This document shows positions 56,388 to 64,000 of a stretch of DNA of 64,000 nt, piece after piece. The notes below the pieces were generated by a model. That model searched no databases and was not told the origin of the DNA. It saw only the letters and a list, made by a program, of their open reading frames with translations. A program made the translations under genes and the position numbers. This DNA is from Psychrobacter lutiphocae DSM 21542. GTDB taxonomy: Bacteria > Pseudomonadota > Gammaproteobacteria > Pseudomonadales > Moraxellaceae. The DNA is taken from assembly GCF_000382145.1 (NCBI RefSeq), contig NZ_KB907629.1, positions 1 through 64,000 on the forward strand. Direction: 5' to 3'. The first letter of the stretch is position 1. The number at the start of each line of letters is the position of its first letter.

Positions 56388-57107
56388 TTAAAACTTATGA
56401 TAATGACCTTTTATAGAAGTCATGCCAGTACAGAAGCTGGTTAGCATCTGTGGGTTGTTGCTATCTATACTAAGTACATCATCTTTAAATCTGAAAAATA
56501 ACAGGCCGTCACTATTAGTGGTTGTCTGACTAGTAGCCGCTGTCTGTCTAGTAGTAGCCTGACTGGTGCTGATATTAATACTGCTAATCGGAAGGGTATA
56601 AATTAGGCCATGCAGTGCATCTTGTCCCATTAATATTGCGGTGCCTTGATAGTTACATTTTGGAGGTGGTGTTGTTAATGAGTCTGAATTTCTAGATTGT
56701 AAATTGCGGGTAGTTTGTCTAGCAGTGGCATCGCTGCTGATCTGAAACTGAATTTTTTTTCTGGGTGTCTTAATCCATCCAATTTTACCATCTTTTATTG
56801 TTTCAACATGGACACGTACTTGCCTTATTTGAGAATTTGTGTTGATGGAATCAATATGGGCTATACCTGTGTCATTGCTTATATCTGTACTGCTCAAAGG
56901 TAAATTGCGGGCGTAATATCCGTTAATATCCATTGCTTTGTGGTTGGTTTTAGATTGAGGTGACTTTTGTTTATGTATTGAAGTGGTATGAGATAGGTGA
57001 TCTATATTAGGTTGTGATTGTAACTGACAGCCTGTTGTTAAGCAGGGCAATAAAGCTATGATAAACAAAGATTTGGAGGTTGTTGCTTTGAGCGATGTTG
57101 CTGTCAT
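56388..57107 (-). CDS. Putative lipoprotein of unknown function
   Basis: The protein has 239 residues and a lipoprotein signal peptide with TTGC at residues 24-27. The mature sequence is low in hydrophobics and rich in Ser, Thr, Asn and Gln (ISTSQATTRQTAATSQTTTN), with a more ordered segment VRVHVETIKDGKIGWIKTP resembling a short beta domain, possibly SH3-like. Unknown function. It is tail-to-tail with the preceding gene. Confidence 0.6.
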   Translation of the reverse strand: MTATSLKATTSKSLFIIALLPCLTTGCQLQSQPNIDHLSHTTSIHKQKSPQSKTNHKAMDINGYYARNLPLSSTDISNDTGIAHIDSINTNSQIRQVRVHVETIKDGKIGWIKTPRKKIQFQISSDATARQTTRNLQSRNSDSLTTPPPKCNYQGTAILMGQDALHGLIYTLPISSINISTSQATTRQTAATSQTTTNSDGLLFFRFKDDVLSIDSNNPQMLTSFCTGMTSIKGHYHKF

Positions 57108-57231
57108 TGAAACTGCCTTTAAAAAATATAGCGAACTGTGTTTTGCATCTGTTATTGATTATCATCATACCTTATTTGGTTGATTTATTGTACTGGCTTT
57201 TTTTGGCGTTTTCCTAGATTGAGTTTTGTTG

Positions 57232-57299
57232 ATATTCCTTTTATTCACTAAGATAGCCTTAATCATCATTAAACTTAATAAATAAGCCCTGTTAGCATA
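57232..57299 (+). repeat. 68-bp repeat upstream of the sulfate-binding protein gene
   Basis: From ATATTCCTTTTATTCACTAA to CCTGTTAGCATAAG the sequence recurs at 58745-58812 with about four changes. Each copy lies upstream of a sulfate-transport gene, 61 bases before the binding-protein start here. Confidence 0.85.
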
Positions 57300-57360
57300 A
57301 GCCCTCTGCCTGTATCGAAAGGCTGATTACAAATTAAATTTAAAATACAGGATCTAACTT

Positions 57361-58467
57361 ATGGTAAATATATTGACAGCAGGTACTCACAAGGCCACTC
57401 ATCGCTTAAAGCTTGCTTCTATTGCCACCATGACTTCGTTAGCCCTAGCGCTAACTGCTTGTGGTAATAAAGGTGAAGAGGTCAGCGCTGATAGTGCTGA
57501 CGGTGGTAGCCAAGCGGCTACCCAAGAAATTGAATTGTTAAACGTCTCTTACGATGTGGCACGTGACTTTTATAAAGATTACAATCCTATGTTTGTAGAG
57601 CATTTTCAAGCAGAGCATCCAGGGGTCACAATCAATATCAAACAGTCGCATGGTGGCTCAAGTAAGCAAGCTTTGTCTGTGGCTAATGGATTACAAGCCG
57701 ATGTCGCTACCATGAACCAAGGCTCAGATATTGAGCTACTTGAAGAAAAAGGCTTGGTTGATAGCAACTGGGAAGAGGTGCTACCAGATCATTCAGTACC
57801 TTTTACTAGTACTATTGTGTTTTTAGTGCGTAAGGACAATCCAAAGAACATTCAGGGCTGGCAGGATCTGACCCAACCAGGATTAGAGATTGTATTGGCT
57901 AATCCAAAAGTTACTGGAAATGGCCGTTATGCCTTCTTAGGTGCTTATGGCTATGGCTTACATGCCTTTAATCAAGATGAAGATCAGACTAAAGCTTATG
58001 TCCGTGACCTGTTAAAGAATGTCAAAGTCTATGAAAATGGTGGTCGTGCCGCAACCACTACCTTTGTGCAGCGCAATATTGGTGATGTGTTGGTTACTTT
58101 TGAAAATGAAGCTAATCTAGCAGCGACTAAGTTTGGTAAGGGTCAGGTAGATATTGTGTTTCCTGAGTACTCTATTAAATCAGAAAGCCCTGTCGCTGTG
58201 GTCAAGGCTGTTACTGATAAAAAAGGTACGACAGAGGCTGCAACAGAGTACTTAAAATATCTATGGAGCGAGCCTGCTCAGCAATTGGCAGCGGACTTAT
58301 ATTTACGTCCTAGCGTACAAACAGTGCTAGATGCCAATAGTGATAAATTACCACCTGTTGATACTTTCCGTCCAAATGATGTGTTTGGCAGTTGGGATGA
58401 GATTATGGATACCTTCTTTAGTGAAGGTGGCGTGTTTGATCAGTTGGCGGTTAATGACGCCAGCTAA
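57361..58467 (+). CDS. sbp: Sulfate/thiosulfate-binding protein
   Basis: This is the substrate-binding part of the sulfate ABC importer, 368 residues. The N-terminus ends in LTAC and is likely a lipoprotein, unlike the soluble E. coli Sbp/CysP. NVSYDVARDFYKDYNP near residue 60, SHGGSSKQALSVANGLQADV and TRELYADYNP-like elements are family marks. The mature start is preceded by a Gly/Ser/Ala linker. A terminator separates it from cysT, so binding protein and permease genes are in different transcripts. Sbp versus CysP is not decided. Confidence 0.9.
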   Translation: MVNILTAGTHKATHRLKLASIATMTSLALALTACGNKGEEVSADSADGGSQAATQEIELLNVSYDVARDFYKDYNPMFVEHFQAEHPGVTINIKQSHGGSSKQALSVANGLQADVATMNQGSDIELLEEKGLVDSNWEEVLPDHSVPFTSTIVFLVRKDNPKNIQGWQDLTQPGLEIVLANPKVTGNGRYAFLGAYGYGLHAFNQDEDQTKAYVRDLLKNVKVYENGGRAATTTFVQRNIGDVLVTFENEANLAATKFGKGQVDIVFPEYSIKSESPVAVVKAVTDKKGTTEAATEYLKYLWSEPAQQLAADLYLRPSVQTVLDANSDKLPPVDTFRPNDVFGSWDEIMDTFFSEGGVFDQLAVNDAS

Positions 58468-58498
58468 GCTTGCTAGTTGTAAGTTGTATTTCAATCTT

Positions 58499-58538
58499 CA
58501 AAAAAGTAGTTAAGTGATTGTACTTAGCTACTTTTTTT
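58499..58538 (+). terminator. Terminator after the sulfate-binding protein gene
   Basis: Arms AAAAGTAGTTAAGT and ACTTAGCTACTTTT (one G-T pair) are followed by T residues. Confidence 0.8.
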
Positions 58539-58564
58539 ATAACAAAACCCATTTTTTTTATTAT

Positions 58565-58720
58565 ACCAAATCTGAAAATTAAGATATCGAGGAAAACAAG
58601 TGCAAACGCTACAAGTAGTAGGTTTAGCGAGTTTGACAAAGATATAGTCATATAAAAGAGGTACGGCGTTAACCTCGCTTAACCCACATTTGTAGTATTT
58701 ACGCTCGGTTGCCTTGTACC
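58565..58720. repeat. Full A/B palindromic repeat
   Basis: The left half (ACCAAATCTGAAAATTAAGA to GACAAAGATATA) and the reverse complement of the right half (GGTACAAGGCAACCGAGCG onward) are themselves imperfect matches, so the element can fold into a long hairpin. Single halves are found at 12797, 20924 and 29324. Confidence 0.75.
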
Positions 58721-58744
58721 CCAAATATATGATTGCGACAGCGC

Positions 58745-58812
58745 ATATTCCTTTTATTCACTAAGATAGCTTTAATCATCATTAAACTTAATAAGCAAGC
58801 CCTGTTAGCATG
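58745..58812 (+). repeat. 68-bp repeat upstream of cysT
   Basis: This is the second copy of the sequence at 57232-57299. It lies about 295 bases upstream of cysT, so if it is a regulatory element its spacing differs between the two genes. Confidence 0.85.
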
Positions 58813-59106
58813 AGCAGCATTACCAGTTGTCTTATAAGCAGTGAGTGAACAGCGAATAGTCAGAGAACCACTCAACCCACTCAACATAGTGTCTTGCTAA
58901 GTCTAGATGAGGAGTCATTGCGCTCGGTTTTGCCTGTACTTTAGCTTGCCATTTTATTTGGTCATTTAAGCATAAGCGTTTGGTCTATACAAATTCACAG
59001 CAACAAATTAGCACTGATTGAATACCTAAAAAAATATATAAGTTTTTTACCCAATTTAGCACATCAATTTAAATGCTAAATTTTTCTAATAAGTAGTGAG
59101 AGTACC

Positions 59107-59991
59107 ATGAAGCAGACAGCGCCAGTTACCGTACATCCAGTACGCAAACGCTCTTGGATAACAAGATTGCGTCAGCGTAATGTTTTGCCAGGATTTGGCT
59201 TGTCTATGGGCATTACGGTATTAAGCCTATCTTTGTTGGTAATTTTGCCATTTGCGATGATGGCATATACCACGACTCAGATGGGCTGGACAGGTTTTGT
59301 TGACGCCATCACTCAGCCGCAAGTACAGGCAGCGATTATCTTATCATTAAAGATGTCGTTTTATGCGATGTTGACCAATATGATATTTGGTACCTTGGTA
59401 GCCTGGGTATTGGTGCGTTATCAGTTTAAAGGTAAGTCTATCATTAATGCACTTGTGGACTTACCTTTTGCGCTACCAACTGCGGTGACTGGCATCTCAT
59501 TGGCAACCTTATATGCACCTAATGGATTGATTGGTCAGTTTTTTGATAAAGTTGACATCCAAGTTGCATTTACGCCGATAGGCATTTGGCTCGCTTTGGT
59601 AGTGGTTAGCTTCCCTTTTATTGTACGTGCGGTACAGCCAGTATTAGAGGAGCTATCAGTGGAGTATGAGGAAGCTGCTGCTGTATTGGGTGCTAATCGT
59701 CTTACCACATTCCGTACTGTAATCTTACCAGAGTTATTTCCAGCATTACTTATGGGGGCAGGCATGATGTTTGCGCGTGCTACTGGTGAGTATGGCTCTG
59801 TTATATTTATTGCAGGTAATATTCCGATGCAGTCTGAGATTTTGCCGCTGATTATTATCAGTAAGCTTGAGCAGTACGATATTCAAGGTGCTTCTGCGGT
59901 GGCATTATTTATGTTGTTGATTTCATTTGTCATCTTATTAGCAATTAACTTGTTACAGTGGCGTTTATCACGCCGTGTTGGTGCTAAATAG
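59107..59991 (+). CDS. cysT: Sulfate transporter permease CysT
   Basis: The protein has 294 residues and about six membrane segments. The permease loop EEYEEAAAVLGANRLTTFRT (rough residues 175-195) and the LPFALPTAVTGISLATLYAP region identify CysT/CysU. It forms the sulfate/thiosulfate channel with CysW. It leads the operon cysT-cysW-cysA, separate from sbp. Confidence 0.92.
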   Translation: MKQTAPVTVHPVRKRSWITRLRQRNVLPGFGLSMGITVLSLSLLVILPFAMMAYTTTQMGWTGFVDAITQPQVQAAIILSLKMSFYAMLTNMIFGTLVAWVLVRYQFKGKSIINALVDLPFALPTAVTGISLATLYAPNGLIGQFFDKVDIQVAFTPIGIWLALVVVSFPFIVRAVQPVLEELSVEYEEAAAVLGANRLTTFRTVILPELFPALLMGAGMMFARATGEYGSVIFIAGNIPMQSEILPLIIISKLEQYDIQGASAVALFMLLISFVILLAINLLQWRLSRRVGAK

Positions 59992-60053
59992 GTAGCAAAA
60001 ATAACTAGTAAAATATTTACACCATTTGTAAATCAGTGAATTAGGACAATGAT

Positions 60054-61130
60054 ATGCAAGTATCGAATAGTTATAACTATCAAGATAATGCGGCCACACG
60101 TGATGCGCCTTGGGTGCGTGCCTTATTTATAGGTATTGCCTCTTTATTTATGTTTGTGATGTTGGTAATCCCACTATTTGCAGTGTTTTATGAGGCTTTT
60201 AAAGGCGGTTGGGAGCTTTATTTGGCGGCCTTGATTGAGCCTGAAGCGTTAGCGGCGATTAAGCTGACCTTGATTACAGCAGCCATTGTCTTGCCAATTA
60301 ATATTGTGATGGGTGTGGCAATTGCCTGGTTAGTAACTCGTTATCAGTTTAAAGGTAAACAGTTTGTGACTACCTTGTTAGATTTACCTTTTTCGGTATC
60401 TCCGGTCGTGGCAGGCTTGATGTTTGTAATGCTATTTGGTCTTAATTCAACTATGGGTGGCTGGCTTGAGTCGATGGGTTTTCAGGTCATATACGCAGTT
60501 CCTGGTATTGTGTTAGCAACTTTGTTTGTCACTTTCCCGTTTATTGCGCGTGAGTTGATTCCAGTCATGCAGTCGCAAGGTGACAGTGAGGAACAAGCAG
60601 CGTTAACTTTGGGCGCCTCTGGCTGGCAGGTATTTTGGCACATTACCTTACCGAATATTAAATGGGCGTTGTTATATGGCATTATCCTAACCAATGCTCG
60701 TGCTATGGGTGAGTTTGGGGCTGTAAGTGTGGTGTCTGGTCATATCCGTGGTGAAACTAACACCATGCCACTGTTGGTAGAGATTGCCTATAACGAATAT
60801 AACTTTACCGCAGCTTTTGCGTTATCAAGCTTGTTAGCTGCATTGGCGTTAGTTACTTTATTAGTGCAACAAATTATGACTAAGCTTCAAGCTCGAAAAT
60901 ACGCTAAATCAGATGATAGAGATCCTATTGTTGCCCCCACTTTAGTGATTTCTAACCAGGGTAGTCATAGTCACAATAGTAGCAATAGTCAAAATAGCCA
61001 AAATAGTCAAAATAGTCAAAACGGCAGTCAAGTTGAGCAACAGTTAAGTAGCTTTGAATCAAATAGTGTGCAATCAAATAGTCCTAAAGGCGATACCAAA
61101 ACGGTCACAGTGACAACGACAATAAGCTAA
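60054..61130 (+). CDS. cysW: Sulfate transporter permease CysW
   Basis: The protein has 358 residues. The conserved core (LDLPFSVSPVVAGLMFVMLF, EEQAALTLGASGWQVFWHI, GEFGAVSVVSGHIRGETNT) is typical CysW and ends near residue 280. An extra tail of about 70 residues is rich in Ser, Asn, Gln (SNSQNSQNSQNSQNG), coded by a short repeat, and is not expected in the family. It follows cysT by 62 bases and precedes cysA by 34. Confidence 0.92.
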   Translation: MQVSNSYNYQDNAATRDAPWVRALFIGIASLFMFVMLVIPLFAVFYEAFKGGWELYLAALIEPEALAAIKLTLITAAIVLPINIVMGVAIAWLVTRYQFKGKQFVTTLLDLPFSVSPVVAGLMFVMLFGLNSTMGGWLESMGFQVIYAVPGIVLATLFVTFPFIARELIPVMQSQGDSEEQAALTLGASGWQVFWHITLPNIKWALLYGIILTNARAMGEFGAVSVVSGHIRGETNTMPLLVEIAYNEYNFTAAFALSSLLAALALVTLLVQQIMTKLQARKYAKSDDRDPIVAPTLVISNQGSHSHNSSNSQNSQNSQNSQNGSQVEQQLSSFESNSVQSNSPKGDTKTVTVTTTIS

Positions 61131-61164
61131 GTGCTGTAAATTTCAATAAAAAAAGAGTGATAAC

Positions 61165-61887
61165 ATGAGCATAGATATTCAAAATATCCATAAAAGCTTT
61201 GGTAACTTCGTGGCCCTAGAAGACATTTCTTTGACAGTGCCCACTGGTAAGCTAACCACTTTGTTAGGTCCATCAGGCTGTGGCAAGACTACTTTGCTAC
61301 GGATCATTGCAGGTCTAGAGTTCGCTGATCGTGGGCGTATCTTATTTGATGGGTTGGATGTAACTGATACCCCAGTACAAAAGCGTCATATTGGCTTTAT
61401 GTTTCAGCATTATGCGTTGTTTCGGCATAAGACTATTCGTGAAAATATTGGCTTTGGTTTAAAGTTGTTGCCCAAAGATAAGCGTCCTACAAATGCTGAG
61501 ATTAAAAAGCGGGTAGATTATTTACTGCAATTGGTACAGCTGCCAAGCTTGGCCAATGCCTATCCACACCAGCTATCAGGTGGTCAGCGTCAGCGGATTG
61601 CTTTGGCACGAGCATTAGCGGTTGAGCCTAAGCTATTGTTATTAGATGAGCCATTTGGTGCGCTAGATGCCAAAGTACGCAAAGAGCTACGCACTTGGCT
61701 TAAGAACATTCACCATGAGCTTGGAGTAACCAGTATTATGGTAACTCATGACCAAGAGGAAGCGCGGGATGTTTCTGATGAGATTGTGGTGATGAATCAT
61801 GGTTCGATAGAACAGATTGGCTCTCCTGAAGCGTTAATTAGCAATCCTGCTAGTGAGTTTGTGGCTGACTTTTTAGACTTAGTATAA
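61165..61887 (+). CDS. cysA: Sulfate transporter ATPase CysA, short form
   Basis: This ATPase has Walker A (GPSGCGKTT), Q-loop, signature LSGGQRQR, Walker [13 protein letters not shown] and switch His in MVTHDQEEA. It has only 240 residues: the usual C-terminal TOBE/regulatory domain (~100 residues) is missing, with the frame ending cleanly after [13 protein letters not shown]. The stop and following sequence show no obvious continuation in another frame, so it is probably a natural short form. Confidence 0.93.
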   Translation: MSIDIQNIHKSFGNFVALEDISLTVPTGKLTTLLGPSGCGKTTLLRIIAGLEFADRGRILFDGLDVTDTPVQKRHIGFMFQHYALFRHKTIRENIGFGLKLLPKDKRPTNAEIKKRVDYLLQLVQLPSLANAYPHQLSGGQRQRIALARALAVEPKLLLLDEPFGALDAKVRKELRTWLKNIHHELGVTSIMVTHDQEEARDVSDEIVVMNHGSIEQIGSPEALISNPASEFVADFLDLV

Positions 61888-62021
61888 GGGATAAGAAGTA
61901 AGAGATAAGAGCTGTTTGCTATTTTTGTTTGTAACTTGGTTAGCTGTACTCGTATCACAAACGCAGCTTTTGATATATAGAGATGGCTGTGGCTTTATTT
62001 TCCCAACACAATTAAACAATA

Positions 62022-62047
62022 TCTAGAGGTTTAGACCTCTAGATTGT
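62022..62047. terminator. Palindrome between cysA and Usp genes
   Basis: ATCTAGAGGT-ttag-ACCTCTAGAT-like arms form a hairpin between two converging genes. There is no strong T run, so termination is uncertain. Confidence 0.4.
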
Positions 62048-62068
62048 CGTGTAACAACTTAAACAATA

Positions 62069-63004
62069 TTATCTTAATAATATAACGGGTACAGTAGATT
62101 GAGCCAACAGCTTGGTCGTTGTGCTACCAACAAAAAATTGGCGAAACTTTGAGTGTCCATAAGCACCGATGACAAATACACTAATATCATGCGTCTGACG
62201 AAAGTTAATGAGTGCATTAACTATTCCTTTATTGCCAGAGCCCTGGCTATTGATAACATGGGCAGTGATATCCATGCCTACCTGCCGCATTTGTAGTTGT
62301 GCTTTATATAAGGCTGTTTCACGATCACTGTCTTTACTACCTACCAATACAAGATGGCCTTTTAGCGTTTTTGCAACTTGATTATGACAAAGTAGGTCAA
62401 CTGCTTTTTTTGCTGTTGCACTGCCATCAAAAGCCATCAAAAAAGAATCTGGTGTATGAAACGGCTCTGAACATAATATAATAGGGCGATCTGCTGCTCT
62501 TACCACAGTTTCGATTTGACTACCGATATTAATGCGACCTTGTTGATGGTCTTTGCCGCGCCGTCCTAATATGATAGCGTGTGTATTTTTGAGTAAGTGT
62601 TCTATTGCTGGTAGTAGCTTGCTATGGCGTAAGTGAGCCTGTATTGCAACGTTAGCCTGAGTATTCGCCTTAGACTGTGTGATATAAGATTTTGCATTTT
62701 TAAGTAATGTGTCACCATGTTTATTTGCAATCCTTGCCTTTTTTTCATCAAGCAAGGCTATCTCTTGCATTAATGATTTATGGCCACCCATACCAATAGT
62801 GCCGCTTAAATCATGGCGCTTCGATTTGGGCACTTCAATGACATGTAACAGTGAGATAGATAAATTTAGTTGGCTGGCATACCAAGCTGCATAGTCACAA
62901 ACTGATTGTGTCACATTTGAGCCATCAATACAGGCTAATATGCTTTGATTGGCTTTTGATAGGTTGTTTGGACTGTTTGTGCCAGTGTAATCTGAGTTTG
63001 GCAT
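62069..63004 (-). CDS. Universal stress protein, two UspA domains
   Basis: The protein has 311 residues in two UspA domains, 1-155 and 160-311. Each has a nucleotide-binding-type G-2x-G-9x-G(S/T) signature: GRRGKDHQQGRINIGSQ in the first and GAYGHSKFRQFFVGSTT in the second. The start segment ILACIDGSNVTQSVCDYAAW is typical. Such tandem Usp proteins act in stress survival; the exact role is unknown. It is encoded next to arsR on the same strand, 48 bases apart. Confidence 0.87.
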   Translation of the reverse strand: MPNSDYTGTNSPNNLSKANQSILACIDGSNVTQSVCDYAAWYASQLNLSISLLHVIEVPKSKRHDLSGTIGMGGHKSLMQEIALLDEKKARIANKHGDTLLKNAKSYITQSKANTQANVAIQAHLRHSKLLPAIEHLLKNTHAIILGRRGKDHQQGRINIGSQIETVVRAADRPIILCSEPFHTPDSFLMAFDGSATAKKAVDLLCHNQVAKTLKGHLVLVGSKDSDRETALYKAQLQMRQVGMDITAHVINSQGSGNKGIVNALINFRQTHDISVFVIGAYGHSKFRQFFVGSTTTKLLAQSTVPVILLR

Positions 63005-63052
63005 ATTAACTTCCCTATTGTCTGTATTACTTATTCTTTTGTTTAGTTGTTG

Positions 63053-63325
63053 CTAGATATCTTGCAGATCTATATAGCTAATAGTCTCATTGCACCATTG
63101 TGGTAGCTCTGGGGCTAAAGCATACCACATCCATGTCCCTTTGCGCTCACAGGTTACTAATCCTGCGTTGCGAAGATGAGACAAGTGACGCGATATAGTA
63201 GGTTGTGGTTGTTCTAACCTTTCTATCAAATCACAAACGCAAATAGCGTCATGATTACTTATTTCTACCATTAATTTGAGTCGCGTTGGATCAGATAAAG
63301 CCTTAAAGAAAGTAACGGGTTGCAT
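63053..63325 (-). CDS. arsR: ArsR-family arsenic-responsive repressor
   Basis: The protein has 90 residues, a winged-helix repressor. The helix-turn-helix ([18 protein letters not shown]) and CVCDL near residue 30 match ArsR proteins that bind arsenite through Cys. It is divergent from arsB and likely controls it and perhaps itself. Start ATG at 63325. Confidence 0.88.
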   Translation of the reverse strand: MQPVTFFKALSDPTRLKLMVEISNHDAICVCDLIERLEQPQPTISRHLSHLRNAGLVTCERKGTWMWYALAPELPQWCNETISYIDLQDI

Positions 63326-63373
63326 GTTTTATCTCGATAGTTTTCAAATAAGTCCAAAGCTGTGTAGTAGGCT

Positions 63374-63397
63374 ATATATTCGCTTATCCGAATATAT
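63374..63397. promoter_or_regulatory. ArsR-type operator
   Basis: ATATATTCG-cttatc-CGAATATAT is a perfect inverted repeat with 9-base arms between the divergent arsR and arsB genes, the classic place for ArsR binding. Confidence 0.7.
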
Positions 63398-63461
63398 TAT
63401 AATAATTTTAAAGCAGGTTTTTATTCATATTAGCACATTAACTCGACACTTGAGAGGTTCT

Positions 63462-64000
63462 ATGCTTGTCGCTGTATTCATATTTATCATCACCTTAGTA
63501 TTTGTTATCTGGCAACCAAAAGGACTAGGAATCGGTATTAGTGCAAGCATAGGTGCGATCGTGGCTCTTATCGCTGGCGTTATATCTATACAAGATATTC
63601 CTGTGGTTTGGGATATAGTTTGGAATGCTACTTTTGCGTTTATTGCCATTATTATTATCAGCTTATTGTTAGATCAAGCTGGGTTTTTTGAATGGATTGC
63701 CTTGCACATGGCTCGGCTTGGTGGTGGCAATGCCAAAAAACTATTTGCGCTTATAGTGTTGTTGGGTGCTGTGGTAGCGGCGTTATTTGCTAATGATGGG
63801 GCGGCCCTTATTTTGACGCCTATTGTCATAGCCATGCTACTTAAAATGAGGGTGTCAGCAGCCACTACGTTGGCCTTTATAATGGCAGCTGGCTTTATAG
63901 CAGATACTGCTAGTTTACCCTTAGTTGTTTCAAACTTAGTGAACATCGTGTCAGCAGACTTTTTTAATATATCCTTTGACCGTTATGCTCAGGTAATGTT
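63462..64000 (+). CDS. arsB: Arsenite efflux permease ArsB, partial
   Basis: The frame is open from the ATG at 63462 (GAGG six bases upstream) to the window end, about 179 residues. The highly hydrophobic segments [39 protein letters not shown] [20 protein letters not shown] and [20 protein letters not shown] match ArsB. It exports arsenite across the inner membrane, regulated by the divergent ArsR. Confidence 0.88.
   Translation, partial: MLVAVFIFIITLVFVIWQPKGLGIGISASIGAIVALIAGVISIQDIPVVWDIVWNATFAFIAIIIISLLLDQAGFFEWIALHMARLGGGNAKKLFALIVLLGAVVAALFANDGAALILTPIVIAMLLKMRVSAATTLAFIMAAGFIADTASLPLVVSNLVNIVSADFFNISFDRYAQVM

Larger units (their letters stand above)
58468..59106. other. Intergenic region between sbp and cysT
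   Basis: The 639-base spacer has a terminator, the complete palindromic A/B repeat and the second copy of the 68-bp upstream repeat. No gene was supported; short frames across the repeat are not credible. Confidence 0.6.

Noticed and set aside
58451..58887. Short minus-strand frames over the sbp-cysT spacer
   Set aside because: They lie on a palindromic repeat and a terminator, with no supported start.
63425..63946. Minus-strand frames opposite arsB
   Set aside because: They are opposite a clear hydrophobic transporter frame with good start and family motifs.
63053..64000. Complete arsenic resistance operon
   Set aside because: Only arsR and the beginning of arsB are inside the window; arsC or others cannot be seen.

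Overview
The window looks like a chromosomal segment of a Psychrobacter-like member of the Moraxellaceae (Gammaproteobacteria). This is inferred from the moderate, AT-leaning base composition, the gene set (potABCD, UbiM-like hydroxylase, Ggt, xseAB, sbcDC, a cysteine/sulfate cluster with a DUF934 protein) and many short dispersed palindromic repeats. No rRNA or tRNA gene, CRISPR array or complete insertion sequence was found. Products were named from sequence motifs and recalled family knowledge; no database search was run.

Layout. 0-6.2 kb: the 3' part of a very large secreted adhesin with Ig-like modules followed by a Gly/Asp/Asn-rich beta-solenoid. 6.3-8.1 kb: a glutathionyl-hydroquinone reductase and a PepSY lipoprotein. 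8.6-12.8 kb: a polyamine ABC transporter operon, potABCD. 13.0-21 kb: a UbiM-like hydroxylase, gamma-glutamyltransferase, a lipoprotein, and the operon xseA-xseB-glycerate kinase. 20.8-21.7 kb: a repeat-rich spacer with a MITE, a gene remnant and an 80-nt perfect-looking hairpin element. 21.7-29.3 kb: an acyl-CoA synthetase, a 3-hydroxyisobutyryl-CoA hydrolase-like enzyme, a translationally coupled pair (fold-type III PLP protein plus sugar-lactone oxidase) and a WG-repeat protein. 29.5-32.8 kb: a medium-chain reductase, an iron alcohol dehydrogenase and a TetR regulator with a candidate operator.

33.3-42.5 kb is the most unusual region. The sbcD and sbcC genes, normally adjacent, are separated by about 3.5 kb of accessory DNA. 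It holds an AbiJ/HEPN-like abortive-infection gene whose start is split by an A7 tract, an unknown small gene and a Fic-domain gene. A duplicated, decayed copy of the sbcD 3' end lies beyond the Fic gene and marks the insertion.

42.8-51.7 kb: a methyltransferase, siroheme synthase cysG, an orphan RHH protein, an orphan XRE/HigA-like protein, then cysH, DUF934 and cysI, divergent from the ATP sulfurylase sat. 52.5-57.1 kb: small exported proteins and cardiolipin synthase. 57.4-61.9 kb: a sulfate/thiosulfate ABC transporter (binding protein, CysT, CysW, short CysA). Together with cysG/cysH/cysI/sat it gives uptake, activation and reduction of sulfate, but no APS kinase is seen here. 62.1-64 kb: a tandem Usp protein and a divergent arsR/arsB pair with a clear palindromic operator; arsB runs off the window.
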